Assembly: GCF_000336935.1 (NCBI RefSeq)
Contig: NZ_AOME01000051.1
Span: 122,022-186,021 of the forward strand
Reading direction: 5' to 3'
DNA from: Halococcus salifodinae DSM 8989
Lineage (GTDB): Archaea; Halobacteriota; Halobacteria; Halobacteriales; Halococcaceae
DNA: 64,000 nucleotides
In this document: positions 43,129-52,151 of the stretch, one piece after another
Layout: the number at the start of each line of letters is the position of its first letter
How positions within the stretch are numbered: position 1 is the stretch's first letter
The notes under the pieces: generated by a model
What the model was told of the DNA's origin: nothing
The model's database searches: none
The model's input: the letters and a program-made list of their open reading frames with translations, nothing else
Made by a program: the position numbers and the translations under genes

Positions 43129-44100
43129 CTACTGGAACGCGCCCGCGACGAGCAGCGGGAAGACGAGCGTCGCCTCGGCCTCGACCTGGGTGTAGTTGGT
43201 GTCGGCCTCCTTGATCTTCCCCCACGACACCGCCTCGTCGGGGGGCGCACCCGAGAGCGAGCCGTCGCCCTCCATCCCCGTCGAGATGTAGACCGCGTAG
43301 TCGGCTCCGCCCCGGAAGAGGTTGGTCATGATCGCGTGGTGTTTGGGGACGCCGTCGCCGACCGCGATCAGCCCGGTCGTGTCGGCGGCCAGTCCGCCGT
43401 CGATGAGGCGCTCGTAGTCGTCGAGCAGCGTGATATCGATGTCGGCGTCGTGCTGCTGGCGATAGAAGTAGAGGAAGTTGCCCACCTCGGCGTCGGTCAG
43501 CGCCGGGCAGTAGACGGGAACGTCGTTGTCGGCGGCCTGTTTCAACACCGAGTTCTCGTCGTCGAGGGTCGCCCCGAGCTCGCGCGCGAACGCCGTCGGC
43601 GTCCGCAGCGACTCGTCGGCGAAGAAGTCCTCAAAGAAGTCATACAGGTACTCCTCCAGCCAGACGTACCGATCGGAGGGTACGAAGATGTTGCCGAGTC
43701 GGTTGATCCCGCGCTCGCGGAGTGCGGCCTCGTCGGCGTCCCACTCGCCCATTTTGAACGGTTTGGCCGTCTTGATGACGTCCTCGGTCAGCCCGCCGGA
43801 GGTGGTGATGAGCACGTCGACGTGACCCTCGCGGACGAGCGCCGCGACGACCTCGCGCAGCCCCGAGGAGATGATGTTCGACGTGCAGGTGAGGTAGATC
43901 GTCGCGTCGGCCGCTCGCATCTGCTCGGCGATGTCAATGGCCTCGGCGAGCTGGCTCGCCTGAAACCCCGTCGTGGCGTACGACTCCAACAGCTCCCCGA
44001 AATCGAACCCGTCGCGGAACTCGTAGCCGTGTACGTCCGGCGTCGAAAGCTCCTCGTCGCTGCCGGGAACGACGTTCTCGTGTGAATCTGCCTCGTCCAT
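43129..44100 (-). CDS. dys: Deoxyhypusine synthase
   Basis: 323 residues from the ATG at 44098-44100. It transfers the butylamine of spermidine to a Lys of aIF5A, the first step of hypusine formation; some archaeal forms use agmatine. Motifs: TCTSNIISSGLREVVAALVREGHVDVLITTSGGLTEDVIK (NAD-binding), GDGVPKHHAIMTNLFRGGADYAVYISTGMEGDGSLSGAPPDEAVSWGKIK with the catalytic Lys in WGKIK. Length is normal for the archaeal enzyme. Confidence 0.95.
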   Translation of the reverse strand: MDEADSHENVVPGSDEELSTPDVHGYEFRDGFDFGELLESYATTGFQASQLAEAIDIAEQMRAADATIYLTCTSNIISSGLREVVAALVREGHVDVLITTSGGLTEDVIKTAKPFKMGEWDADEAALRERGINRLGNIFVPSDRYVWLEEYLYDFFEDFFADESLRTPTAFARELGATLDDENSVLKQAADNDVPVYCPALTDAEVGNFLYFYRQQHDADIDITLLDDYERLIDGGLAADTTGLIAVGDGVPKHHAIMTNLFRGGADYAVYISTGMEGDGSLSGAPPDEAVSWGKIKEADTNYTQVEAEATLVFPLLVAGAFQ

Positions 44101-44215
44101 ACCACCGATAGACCGAGGCGGGGTTTGAATCGCTCGAAACGGACGCTCGCGGCGTCGGCTGGGTGTTCGCGAATCGAGTTCACCCTCGCTTGGACTGGCG
44201 GTGTCGCGGTAGCGG

Positions 44216-45475
44216 CTACGCGCCGCCGTAGACAGGGAAGAGTTCAAATAGGACGAACGAGGCGGCCGCCGACAGCGACGGGGTCATGATCCAGAGCATG
44301 ATCACGCGTCCCGTCGTCGCGGGGTCGAACAAGTCGTTGGCAGAGAGTTCGTCGGGTTCTTCCTCACCGATGCCCGGTACGCTCTCCGTGCCGGCGACGC
44401 CACCGTTCGCGGTATCGTCGGTGGCGTCACCAGCCACGTCGCCGGCAGCGGTCTCGGCAGGTGCGTCGGCGGCGAGCGCGTTCGTCGAGATGGTCGTCGT
44501 TTCCTCGCTACCCTGGATGGCGGCCGTCGCCGCGGTGGCGACGGTGGTCGTGCGGGTCGCCCGTCCCCAGCCGAGACCGACGATACACATCGTCGCGCTG
44601 ACCGCGAGACTCGCCGGAATCCCGAGTTCGGAGAGCACGGTGATGATCGTGGCGCTCACGATGGCGACCACGAGGGACGCGAGCAGCGGGAGATCGGTGA
44701 GATCGTTGCCGACGGTGTCGAGGGTGCGTCGCGCGATCGTGAACGAGCCGAGACCGATGGCCACCGCCGCGAGGACGACACCTTGAGTGATACTGATCGC
44801 GCCACCGCCGACGAGCGGCGCGACCGCGTTCGCGGTGTTCGACGCACCCGCGCTAAAGGCCATGTAGCAGCTGATCGCGAGTACGACCGCGCTCCAGAAC
44901 CCCTCCTTTCGGGTGGTGTCCTCGGCCAGGCGCGGGAGCGGAATCGAACCTGAGCGATCGATCACGAACAGCGCGCCGTCGGAACGATCGATCCCGAACC
45001 ACGCGTCGAGATAGGGGTAGAGGTAGCGGCCGACGACCGCACAGATCCAAAAGGCGAGCACCGGGGCGACGATCCACGCGGAGACGATCTCGAACATCAC
45101 GGCGTAATCGAGGCTCCCGCTCGCCACGCCGAGCCCCGCGATCGCGCCGACCGCGGTCATCGAGGTCGAGGCAGGAACTCCAAAGAGGTTCGAGATCAAC
45201 AGCGCGAGCCCGACGAAAAAGAGCACGCCGACGCTCGCCGCGAGCGTGAACTGATCGGCGGGGACGATCCGACCACCCATCGTCTCGATGACCTCCGTGC
45301 CGACCGTCGCCCCGCCGAGCAGCGCAAATCCCGTAAACAGCGCGGCAGCGCCGGTCTTCGAGACGAGTCGACTCCCCACCGCGGGGCCGAACGCGACCCC
45401 CGTCGAGGAGCCGCCGATGTTGAACCCGACGAAGACCGCGACCGCAAGCCCAATGATAAGAACGGCAGCAACCAT
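44216..45475 (-). CDS. Inorganic phosphate transporter, PiT family
   Basis: A 419-residue membrane carrier. The two inverted family repeats are seen as GFNIGGSSTGVAFGPAVGSR (N-terminal, with the usual GANDxAN changed to GFNIGGS) and GASNTANAVAPLVGGGAI (C-terminal, intact). An acidic and Ala-rich loop of about 60 residues (about 325-385, including ETAAGDVAGDATDDTANGG) is inserted before the last helices. It probably moves Pi with Na+ or H+. The TATA on the minus strand (45501-45507) gives a leaderless start. It is divergent from hisC. Confidence 0.9.
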   Translation of the reverse strand: MVAAVLIIGLAVAVFVGFNIGGSSTGVAFGPAVGSRLVSKTGAAALFTGFALLGGATVGTEVIETMGGRIVPADQFTLAASVGVLFFVGLALLISNLFGVPASTSMTAVGAIAGLGVASGSLDYAVMFEIVSAWIVAPVLAFWICAVVGRYLYPYLDAWFGIDRSDGALFVIDRSGSIPLPRLAEDTTRKEGFWSAVVLAISCYMAFSAGASNTANAVAPLVGGGAISITQGVVLAAVAIGLGSFTIARRTLDTVGNDLTDLPLLASLVVAIVSATIITVLSELGIPASLAVSATMCIVGLGWGRATRTTTVATAATAAIQGSEETTTISTNALAADAPAETAAGDVAGDATDDTANGGVAGTESVPGIGEEEPDELSANDLFDPATTGRVIMLWIMTPSLSAAASFVLFELFPVYGGA

Positions 45476-45500
45476 GAATAACTTATTGAGCCCTTCAGAC

Positions 45501-45507
45501 TAAATAG
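45501..45507 (-). promoter_or_regulatory. TATA element of the Pi transporter gene
   Basis: TAAATAG on the plus strand (CTATTTA on the minus), 26-32 nt from the ATG at 45475. Confidence 0.55.
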
Positions 45508-45644
45508 TGCCGCTTTCGACTCACGCCCGCACCCGCCTCCACGGTCGTCAACGTCCGCCGCGGTCGTCGCGTCACCCGAACACAGTCGACCGCGGGCTGT
45601 GGCCGTGTGAGCACGCTTAAGCCCCGGCGACCGTTCGTCCCGGT

Positions 45645-46736
45645 ATGCAGACACGCGATCTCTCCGAGCACGCCGTCTACAGGGCCGGCGAGGGGAGTGA
45701 GGAGGTCGCACGCGAGCTGGGACTCGATCCCGACGACCTCGTGAAGCTCTCCTCGAACGAGAACCCGCACGGTCCGAGTCCGGCAGCGATGACGGCGATC
45801 AGTGAGGCCGCAAGCGAGGTCCACGTCTATCCCAAATCGGCCCACTCCGATCTCGTCGCCGCGATCGCCGACCAGTGGGAGGTCGCGCCGGCCCAGGTGT
45901 GGCTCGCCAACGGTGGCGACGGCGCGCTGGATTACCTCTCACGCGCGCTGCTCGATCCCGGCGCGGCGGTGCTCGTTCCCGAGCCCGGTTTCGCCTACTA
46001 CGGGATGAGCGCGCGCTATCACCACGGCCAGGTTCGCAGCTATTCGCTTCGGACCGAGGACGGGTTCACCCAGAGCGCCGACGCGGTGCTCGATGTCTAC
46101 GACGGCGAGCGGATCGTCTACCTCACCAGCCCGCACAACCCGACCGGCACGACGGTGGACCTCGCGGCCGTCGAACGGATCGCCGCGGAAACGAACGAGG
46201 ACACGCTCGTGGTCGTCGACGAGGCCTACGGCGAGTTCGCCGAAACCCCCAGTGCCGTCCGATTGGTCGAAGGACGTGAGGGATGGGACGCCCGCGAGGA
46301 TATCGCGGTGCTTCGCACCTTCTCGAAGGCCTACGGTCTCGCGGGGCTCCGACTCGGCTACGCCGTCGTGCCCGAACCCTGGGCCGACGCCTACACACGG
46401 GTGAACACGCCGTTCGCAGCGAGCACGGTCGCCTGTCGCGCCGGCCTCGCCGCGCTCGACGACCGCGAGCACGTCGAGCGCACCGTCGAGTCGGCGGTGT
46501 GGGCGCGCGAGTATCTCGACAGCGAACTGGATGCCCGAACCCACGCGAGCGAGGGCAACTTCGTACTCGCTGAGGTGGGGGATGCGAGCGCGGTTGCGAG
46601 CGCAGCCCAACGCCGTGGCGTGATCGTCCGGGACTGTACGAGTTTCGGCCTCCCCGAGTGTATCCGAATCTCGTGTGGAACCCGCGCCGAGACCGAGCGC
46701 GCGGTCTCCGTGCTGAACGAGGTGCTCGCGGGGTGA
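45645..46736 (+). CDS. hisC: Histidinol-phosphate aminotransferase
   Basis: A 363-residue PLP enzyme of histidine synthesis. Motifs: VKLSSNENPHGPSPAAM at the N-terminus, NGGDGALDYLSRALLDPG, TSPHNPTGTTVD, VVDEAYGEF, and the PLP Lys228 in RTFSKAYGLAGLRLGY. The C-terminal IRISCGT binds the substrate phosphate. It is the first gene of a run in which the kinase gene starts inside its stop codon (GTGA). Confidence 0.94.
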   Translation: MQTRDLSEHAVYRAGEGSEEVARELGLDPDDLVKLSSNENPHGPSPAAMTAISEAASEVHVYPKSAHSDLVAAIADQWEVAPAQVWLANGGDGALDYLSRALLDPGAAVLVPEPGFAYYGMSARYHHGQVRSYSLRTEDGFTQSADAVLDVYDGERIVYLTSPHNPTGTTVDLAAVERIAAETNEDTLVVVDEAYGEFAETPSAVRLVEGREGWDAREDIAVLRTFSKAYGLAGLRLGYAVVPEPWADAYTRVNTPFAASTVACRAGLAALDDREHVERTVESAVWAREYLDSELDARTHASEGNFVLAEVGDASAVASAAQRRGVIVRDCTSFGLPECIRISCGTRAETERAVSVLNEVLAG

Positions 46737-47302
46737 GAGTCGCCGTCACCGGAACGCCGGGCACCGGCAAGACGACCGCGACCGACCGGCTCGTCGGGGA
46801 CGGCGGAGACGCCGACAGCGCCCCTGAGAGTTCTGGCGGTGTCGAGGGGACTCTCGATGTCGTCCACCTGAACGAGGTGATCCGCGAAGAGGGACTGTCG
46901 ACTGGCACCGACACCGATCGCGACAGTCTCGTGGCGGACCTCGACGGCGTCGAGGACTGGCTCGACGATCGTCCGACGAGCGCCGAAGTCACCCTCGTCG
47001 AATCCCACCTCGCCCACCGGCTCGACGCCGATCGCGTGGTCGTCCTCCGATGTCACCCCGAAGAACTCGAAGACCGGCTCGCCGCCCGCGGAGAGTCCGA
47101 CGCCAGCGTGGCTGAAAATGCCGAGAGCGAAGCGCTCGACGTGATCCTCGCCGAGGCGGTCGAGCGCCACGGCCGCGACGCGGTGTACGAGATCGACGCA
47201 ACCGATCGCACGCCCGAGGGCGTCGCCGGCGCGATTCGGGCGGTCGTCGCCGGCGAGCGCGAGCCGAGCGCCGGAACCGTCTCGTTCGTCGAGTACCTCT
47301 GA
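46733..47302 (+). CDS. Adenylate kinase-like P-loop kinase (Fap7/AK6 type)
   Basis: 189 residues from the GTG at 46733, which overlaps the hisC stop as GTGA. Walker A is VTGTPGTGKTTATDRL. LDVVHLNEVIREEGL and TLVESHLAHRLDADRVVVLRCHPEELEDRL match the archaeal AK6/Fap7 group, which combines NMP kinase activity with a role in small-subunit ribosome maturation in eukaryotes. A Ser/Gly/Asp-rich insertion follows the P-loop (about 21-42). Confidence 0.88.
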   Translation: MRVAVTGTPGTGKTTATDRLVGDGGDADSAPESSGGVEGTLDVVHLNEVIREEGLSTGTDTDRDSLVADLDGVEDWLDDRPTSAEVTLVESHLAHRLDADRVVVLRCHPEELEDRLAARGESDASVAENAESEALDVILAEAVERHGRDAVYEIDATDRTPEGVAGAIRAVVAGEREPSAGTVSFVEYL

Positions 47303-47321
47303 CCATGTATCCCGATCAGCC

Positions 47322-47939
47322 ATGACACTTGATGGGTACCGCTCGACCGCGGACCGGCTGCTGGAGCCGTTCGTCGGCTTCGCGGCTCGGGCGGGGCTGA
47401 CGCCGAACGTCGTGAGCGTCGTCGCGTTCGTGTTCGCGGTCGCGGCGGGGGTGGCGTACGTCCTCGCGGGCGGCGAGGCGCTGTGGTATCTCGCCGGTGC
47501 GGTCTGTGTGGGACTCAACGGCTCGCTCGATCTGCTCGACGGCGCGCTCGCGCGCCGGCTCGACACCGCCTCGCGCGCGGGCGACCTGCTGGATCACGTT
47601 CTCGATCGGTACGCCGACGTCCTGCTGGTGGTCGGCCTCGCGCTCGGGATCGATCGCCCGACGCTCGGTCTCGCCGCCGTGACGGGCGTGCTGCTGACCT
47701 CGTATCTGGGCACGCAGGCCCAGGCCGTCGACCTCGATCGGGTGTACGGTGGCCTGCTCGGACGGGCCGACCGGCTCGCGCTGATCGGCATCGTGACCGG
47801 GATCGCGGCGTTCGTCCGGCCCGCGGTCGCGGGGCTGGGGCCCGTCGGCTGGCTGCTGGTCGTTTTTGCGGTCGTCGGCCATCTGACCGCACTCCAGCGA
47901 CTCTACTACGCACTCCAGGCGCTCGCCGCCGAGGAGTGA
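47322..47939 (+). CDS. CDP-alcohol phosphatidyltransferase family protein
   Basis: A 205-residue membrane enzyme that joins CDP-archaeol (or another CDP-lipid) to an alcohol headgroup. The family signature is complete: DGALARRLDTASRAGDLLDHVLD (D-G-x2-A-R-x8-G-x3-D-x3-D). About six helices and the polar loop GRADRLALIGIV agree. Haloarchaeal homologs next to hisC and the kinase are annotated as archaetidylinositol-phosphate-synthase-like, as I recall; the headgroup is not proven. Confidence 0.88.
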   Translation: MTLDGYRSTADRLLEPFVGFAARAGLTPNVVSVVAFVFAVAAGVAYVLAGGEALWYLAGAVCVGLNGSLDLLDGALARRLDTASRAGDLLDHVLDRYADVLLVVGLALGIDRPTLGLAAVTGVLLTSYLGTQAQAVDLDRVYGGLLGRADRLALIGIVTGIAAFVRPAVAGLGPVGWLLVVFAVVGHLTALQRLYYALQALAAEE

Positions 47940-47954
47940 GGCGGGTGGCGGACG

Positions 47955-47962
47955 TTTTATAC
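47955..47962 (+). promoter_or_regulatory. TATA element of the MBF1 gene
   Basis: TTTTATAC, 24-31 nt upstream of ATG 47986 (leaderless). Confidence 0.6.
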
Positions 47963-47985
47963 GCAGGGACGGCCTTCGCTGCGAT

Positions 47986-48513
47986 ATGGTCCAGTGTGAG
48001 ATGTGCGGTGCGGAGACCGATTCTCCGACGACGGTGAAGATCGAAGGCGCGGAGATCGACGTCTGTGACGACTGCGCCGAGTTCGGGACCGAAGTCCGCC
48101 AGCCCGCGTCCGAGAGCACGTCCACGAAGTACTCGACGGACTCCTCGGAGGACGGGGCGAGTGCGTCGTCCGGTGGGAGCGGATCGAGCGGTGGTGGCTC
48201 GACCTCGCGCGGACCGGACATGTTCGACGACATGGAGGAGGTCGTCCAGGACTACGACGAGCGCATCCGGAGCGCGCGCGAGGCGACCGACATGAGCCAA
48301 GAAGATCTCGCAAAGGAACTGAACGAGAAGGCGAGCCTCATCCGGAAGCTCGAACACGGCTCGATGCTGCCGAGCGACAGCGTCCAGAGCAAACTCGAAC
48401 GCCGGCTCGACATCACGCTCACCGAGGGCGGCGTCGATGACACCGAGTGGGAGGGTGGCTCCGCGAGCGGCGAGTACACCCTCGGCGACGTGGTGCAGCG
48501 AAAGGACTCCTGA
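47986..48513 (+). CDS. Archaeal multiprotein bridging factor 1 (aMBF1)
   Basis: 175 residues. An N-terminal zinc ribbon (CEMCGAETDSPTTVKIEGAEIDVCDDC, two CxxC pairs) is followed by a Ser/Gly linker at about 45-70 and an XRE-type helix-turn-helix at about 95-150 (MSQEDLAKELNEKASLIRKLEHGSMLPSDSVQSKLERRLDITL). This is the standard aMBF1 order. In archaea the protein has been linked to ribosomes and translation. It has its own leaderless promoter. Confidence 0.94.
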   Translation: MVQCEMCGAETDSPTTVKIEGAEIDVCDDCAEFGTEVRQPASESTSTKYSTDSSEDGASASSGGSGSSGGGSTSRGPDMFDDMEEVVQDYDERIRSAREATDMSQEDLAKELNEKASLIRKLEHGSMLPSDSVQSKLERRLDITLTEGGVDDTEWEGGSASGEYTLGDVVQRKDS

Positions 48514-48609
48514 CTCCGCATTCGGCGCGGACATCGCGAACGACCGCGGCTCGCGAACGGCGAACGTTCTGGATGGAGACCATCAACACCGGAAGCGACG
48601 ATGCGATCC

Positions 48610-48978
48610 TCACGCGGCACGACGATAGAGTAACACGAGGACGACGATCAACACGGCCTGGATGGCCTTGTCGACGTACCCGAGCGTGCCGAAATCGGGG
48701 GCGTTCACGACGTACCACACGACGATCTGTCCGACGACGAAGAGGATTCCGAGCACGTAGAGGAGGGTGCGGCGATAGCCGTAGAGCACCCCGACGATGC
48801 CGACCGCGAACCCCGCTGCTGCGACGAGGAAGCTCCACCCGAGCGGGGAATCGATGAAGCTCACACCGAGATAGAGGTGGATGACGCCGGTGATCGCCGC
48901 GAGAACGATCCCGACCGACCGAAGCGGAGCGCCGGCAAGCGAGCCGATCCCAGTATCCGTATCGGTGCTCGTTCCCAT
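48610..48978 (-). CDS. DUF7475-like four-helix membrane protein
   Basis: 122 residues with four hydrophobic helices: SVGIVLAAITGVIHLYLGVSF, WSFLVAAAGFAVGIVGVLYGY, LLYVLGILFVVGQIVVWYVV and DKAIQAVLIVVLVLLYRRAA. The VIHLYLG and VLYGYRR motifs recur in a haloarchaeal family of unknown function that I recall as DUF7475. It is divergent from the fusion oxidoreductase gene. Confidence 0.7.
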   Translation of the reverse strand: MGTSTDTDTGIGSLAGAPLRSVGIVLAAITGVIHLYLGVSFIDSPLGWSFLVAAAGFAVGIVGVLYGYRRTLLYVLGILFVVGQIVVWYVVNAPDFGTLGYVDKAIQAVLIVVLVLLYRRAA

Positions 48979-49142
48979 AGTACATGCTGTGGCCTCCGGC
49001 CCGTAAACCTATCCTTCGCTCGGGCAACGATGTCCACCGTCGTGTGGGTTCCACGAGCCTCGCCGTGGACAGAAAAGAACGTGCTGGCGGCGGTTTTCGT
49101 GGACGGCGAACGGTTTTTGTCGACACATCACTCCATACTATC

Positions 49143-51251
49143 ATGAAGTGTTCGCTCGTGGGCGCGGGCTCGGTCGCGGGGGAGTACCTCGCGGGTATCG
49201 ACGACACGTCGCTGTCGCTCGCCGCCGTCTGCGACCACGACCGCGACCGTGCCGCAGCGGTCGCCGATGCCCACGACGCGACCGCCTACGGCGACGTGGC
49301 AACGCTGCTCGACCGTGAGCCGAGCCCGCTGATCGTGAACCTGACGAGCCACGCGGCCCACGCCAGCGTGACCCGGGCCGCCCTCGACGCCGGCCGCCAC
49401 GTCTTCAGCGAGAAACCGCTGGCGACCGACGCCGCGGTCGCGGCCGACCTCGTCGCGCTGGCCGAACGGCGCGGTCTCGGCCTCGCCTGCGCCCCGATCA
49501 ACCACCGGTGTGGCGCACAGCGGCGGGCCGCCACCATGCTGGCCGACGGGCGGACGGGGCCAGTGCGGATGGCGTCTGCCCACGCCCACGTCGGCCGGGT
49601 GACCGACTGGCACGACCGTCCGCAGTCGTTTTTCGACGTGGGACCGCTGTACGACGGCGCGGTGTACCCACTCTCGCTGCTCGTCGCGTGGTTCGGCCCC
49701 GTCGAGCGTGTTCGGAGCGCCGACGCCGCCGCGCCGTGGCCGGATCGCTCGGAAGCGGAACCCCAGAAACCGACCCACGTCGAGGCGACGCTCTCGTTCG
49801 CGGCGGGACCGTTGGTCCGACTCACCGCGAGCCTTTACGTCCCACACCGGAGTCGCGAGTTCTACGGGCTCGAACTCCACGGCGACGACGGCTCGGTGTA
49901 CCTCCGGGACGCCGGTGCCCTCGTCGACGGCGACGAGGGTGTGGCGTTCGGCCGGGTCGGACGCGGGTACACGGCTGTCCCGCCACAGTCCCCCGCGGCG
50001 GACAGGAGCCACATCGACGGGCCGGCTCGGCTCGCGGCGGCCATCCGTGAGGGATGCACGCCGCGGGAAAGCGCCCGCCGGGGCGCACATGTCGTCGCCG
50101 CCTGCAACGCCATCGAGGATGTGGCCGGGGGTGCTGGAGCCGGCAGAACTGTGATCGAACCTTCCGCCGAAGCGGTGACCGGGACAGCCGCCGGAGCAGT
50201 GGTCGGGACACCTGCCGATCGGGACGAGACGATCGAGGTCGACGGCGGCGGGAGGGCCGCCCGTCGGGACGACCCGGCCGGCGGTCCGGATTTCGGAGCC
50301 GCGACGACTCGTCGGCGCGCGCCCGTCGTCCGGCCGGATCGCGCACGGACGGACGCGGCGATACGGCTGCCTTCCATCGGGTTCGGCTGTTCGCGCTACC
50401 GCGGCGACGAGTACGTCGACCGGCGGGAGTCGATCGCGACGGCGCTCGATGCGGGCTATCGGCTGCTCGACTCGGCCGAACTCTACGGGAACGAGGCGCG
50501 GATCGGCGACCTCCTCGCCGCGCCTGGCGCGCCGGATCGGTCGTCGCTCCACGTCACGAGCAAGGTGTGGAACACGAACCACGGCCACGTCGCGGAGGCC
50601 TGCGAAACGACGCTCGACGCGCTCGGTCTCGACGCGCTCGATTCGTACCTGCTCCACTGGCCCGAGGCGTGGGCGTACCAAGGGCCCCTCGAAAACCTCG
50701 CCGATCGTTCGATCGAGGCCCAAGAGAAAGCGACGTTCCCCCGCGACGCCGACGGCGAGATCGAGACCGTGGCCGTCACGCTCGAAGAGGCGTGGCGGAG
50801 TCTCGAACGTCTCGTGGATCGCGGTCTCACGCGGACGATCGGGATCTGTAACGTCTCGATGGAGCAGCTCGAATCGGTGTGTTCGCTCGCCCGCGTTCCG
50901 CCCGCGCTCGTCCAGATCGAACACCATCCACACACGCCCCGCGAGGACCTCGTGGCGTTCTGTCACCGCCGCGGCATCAGGGTTGTCGCCCACTCGCCAC
51001 TCCCGGCGTCGGTGCTCACCGAGCCGGTCGTCGAGGAGATCGCCGACGAGCGCGGGCTGTCGCCGGCCCAGGTCGTGCTCGCGTGGAACGTCGGGGACGG
51101 GGTCGTTCCCATCCCGTCCAGCACGGAACCGGCGCACATCGTGGAGAACGCCGCGGCTGCCGCCGTCCGGCTCTCGCAAGCGGAGTACGACCGTCTCGAC
51201 GCGCTGTCCGGGGACGGAAGCGGGGACGAGCTGGCCGGGGACGAACGGTGA
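49143..51251 (+). CDS. Fusion: Gfo/Idh/MocA dehydrogenase plus aldo/keto reductase
   Basis: 702 residues from ATG 49143. The N-terminal half (about 1-330) has the Rossmann start MKCSLVGAGSVAGEYLAGI and FSEKPLATD (the EKP motif of Gfo/Idh/MocA enzymes). A low-complexity Gly/Ala/Asp-rich linker spans about 335-410. The C-terminal half (about 415-690) is an aldo/keto reductase: GFGCSRYRGDEY, DAGYRLLDSAELYGNEARIG with catalytic Asp and Tyr, TSKVWNTNHGH with the Lys, LLHWPEAW with the His, and VPIPSSTEPAHIVEN for the cofactor. Two NAD(P)-dependent polyol/sugar oxidoreductases in one chain is unusual. It overlaps a CDP-alcohol transferase gene by GTGA. Confidence 0.88.
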   Translation: MKCSLVGAGSVAGEYLAGIDDTSLSLAAVCDHDRDRAAAVADAHDATAYGDVATLLDREPSPLIVNLTSHAAHASVTRAALDAGRHVFSEKPLATDAAVAADLVALAERRGLGLACAPINHRCGAQRRAATMLADGRTGPVRMASAHAHVGRVTDWHDRPQSFFDVGPLYDGAVYPLSLLVAWFGPVERVRSADAAAPWPDRSEAEPQKPTHVEATLSFAAGPLVRLTASLYVPHRSREFYGLELHGDDGSVYLRDAGALVDGDEGVAFGRVGRGYTAVPPQSPAADRSHIDGPARLAAAIREGCTPRESARRGAHVVAACNAIEDVAGGAGAGRTVIEPSAEAVTGTAAGAVVGTPADRDETIEVDGGGRAARRDDPAGGPDFGAATTRRRAPVVRPDRARTDAAIRLPSIGFGCSRYRGDEYVDRRESIATALDAGYRLLDSAELYGNEARIGDLLAAPGAPDRSSLHVTSKVWNTNHGHVAEACETTLDALGLDALDSYLLHWPEAWAYQGPLENLADRSIEAQEKATFPRDADGEIETVAVTLEEAWRSLERLVDRGLTRTIGICNVSMEQLESVCSLARVPPALVQIEHHPHTPREDLVAFCHRRGIRVVAHSPLPASVLTEPVVEEIADERGLSPAQVVLAWNVGDGVVPIPSSTEPAHIVENAAAAAVRLSQAEYDRLDALSGDGSGDELAGDER

Positions 51252-52027
51252 GCGAAGGCAGCGGCACGCTCGGGCCGACCGTCCGACTCCGGCGGCAGTG
51301 GCTCCTGGCCGCAGTCTGTGCCGCGGTCGGGGTCGTGCTCGGCTGGGACGCGCTCCGCGAGTTCGACATGGCGATCGCCCGTCAGTGGGTGCTGCCGACG
51401 ACGGCGGTGCTCGGGTTCGAACTGTGGTTTCTGACGCGTCACCTCGACCGCAACCGCACCGCAGAGGGGCGGCTCTGTGAGACGCTCGGTCCTGCGAACG
51501 CCGTGACGCTGGTGCGGGGCGGGCTGTACGCGGCGGTCGCGGGGTTCGTGTTCGTTCCGCCAACGCCGGCGGTCGCGTGGCTGCCCGGCGTCTGTTACGG
51601 CGTGGGGGCGGCGCTCGATTGGATCGACGGCCGGATCGCCACGACGATCGGACGGGTGACGCGGCTCGGGGCGACGCTCGATCACGCATTCGACACGCTC
51701 GGGTTCCTCGTCGCCCCGCTCGTGGGCGTCGTCTGGGGACGGCTTCCCGTGTGGTATCTCGCGCTCTCGTTCGCACGGTACGTCTTCAAGGCGGCACGGG
51801 CCGGGCGGCGACACCGAGGACGGCCGGTGTACGACCTCCCCGAGAGTCGGGCTCGCCGCCCGCTCGCGGCAGGCCAGATGGCGTTCATCACGCTGGCGCT
51901 GCTCCCCGTGCTCCCCGCGCCGACGGTCCACGTTGCGGCCACGCTCGCCCTCGTCCCGTCGCTCGCGGTGTTCGCCCGGGATTATCTCGTCGTCTCCGGC
52001 CGGCTTCGGACGGACGGCTCCCCGTGA
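51248..52027 (+). CDS. CDP-alcohol phosphatidyltransferase family, variant motif
   Basis: 259 residues from the GTG at 51248 (GTGA overlap with the fusion gene). About seven helices. The signature is DGRIATTIGRVTRLGATLDHAFD: all four Asp and both Gly are in register, but the usual Arg after Ala is Thr. The reaction would attach a hydroxylated headgroup to a CDP-activated lipid. Genetic coupling to a sugar/polyol oxidoreductase fusion suggests that enzyme makes the headgroup. This is inference from position. Confidence 0.82.
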   Translation: MSEGSGTLGPTVRLRRQWLLAAVCAAVGVVLGWDALREFDMAIARQWVLPTTAVLGFELWFLTRHLDRNRTAEGRLCETLGPANAVTLVRGGLYAAVAGFVFVPPTPAVAWLPGVCYGVGAALDWIDGRIATTIGRVTRLGATLDHAFDTLGFLVAPLVGVVWGRLPVWYLALSFARYVFKAARAGRRHRGRPVYDLPESRARRPLAAGQMAFITLALLPVLPAPTVHVAATLALVPSLAVFARDYLVVSGRLRTDGSP

Positions 52028-52098
52028 TCGGCGTCGGCGCGACGTACGCGCTGGTCAGAAAACGGCTGCCGCCGTACGTCGCCCGCCTCGTCGGGTAG
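52024..52098 (+). CDS. Possible 24-residue ORF after the CDP-alcohol transferase
   Basis: A GTG at 52024 overlaps the previous stop (GTGA) and opens 24 codons (MIGVGATYALVRKRLPPYVA and four more residues), ending 53 nt before the triosephosphate isomerase start. Amphipathic and basic in the middle. No homology is claimed; it may be chance. Confidence 0.25.
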   Translation: MIGVGATYALVRKRLPPYVARLVG

Positions 52099-52151
52099 CG
52101 TCGGCCCGGTAGTCTCGCAACCTATTTGTCCGCGGCGAGCGCCAACCGGGT

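Noticed and set aside
49128-51776. An 882-codon open frame on the minus strand opposite the oxidoreductase fusion
   Set aside because: It is Arg-rich and lacks any motif; it is the antisense of a GC-rich coding region with clear domains on the plus strand.
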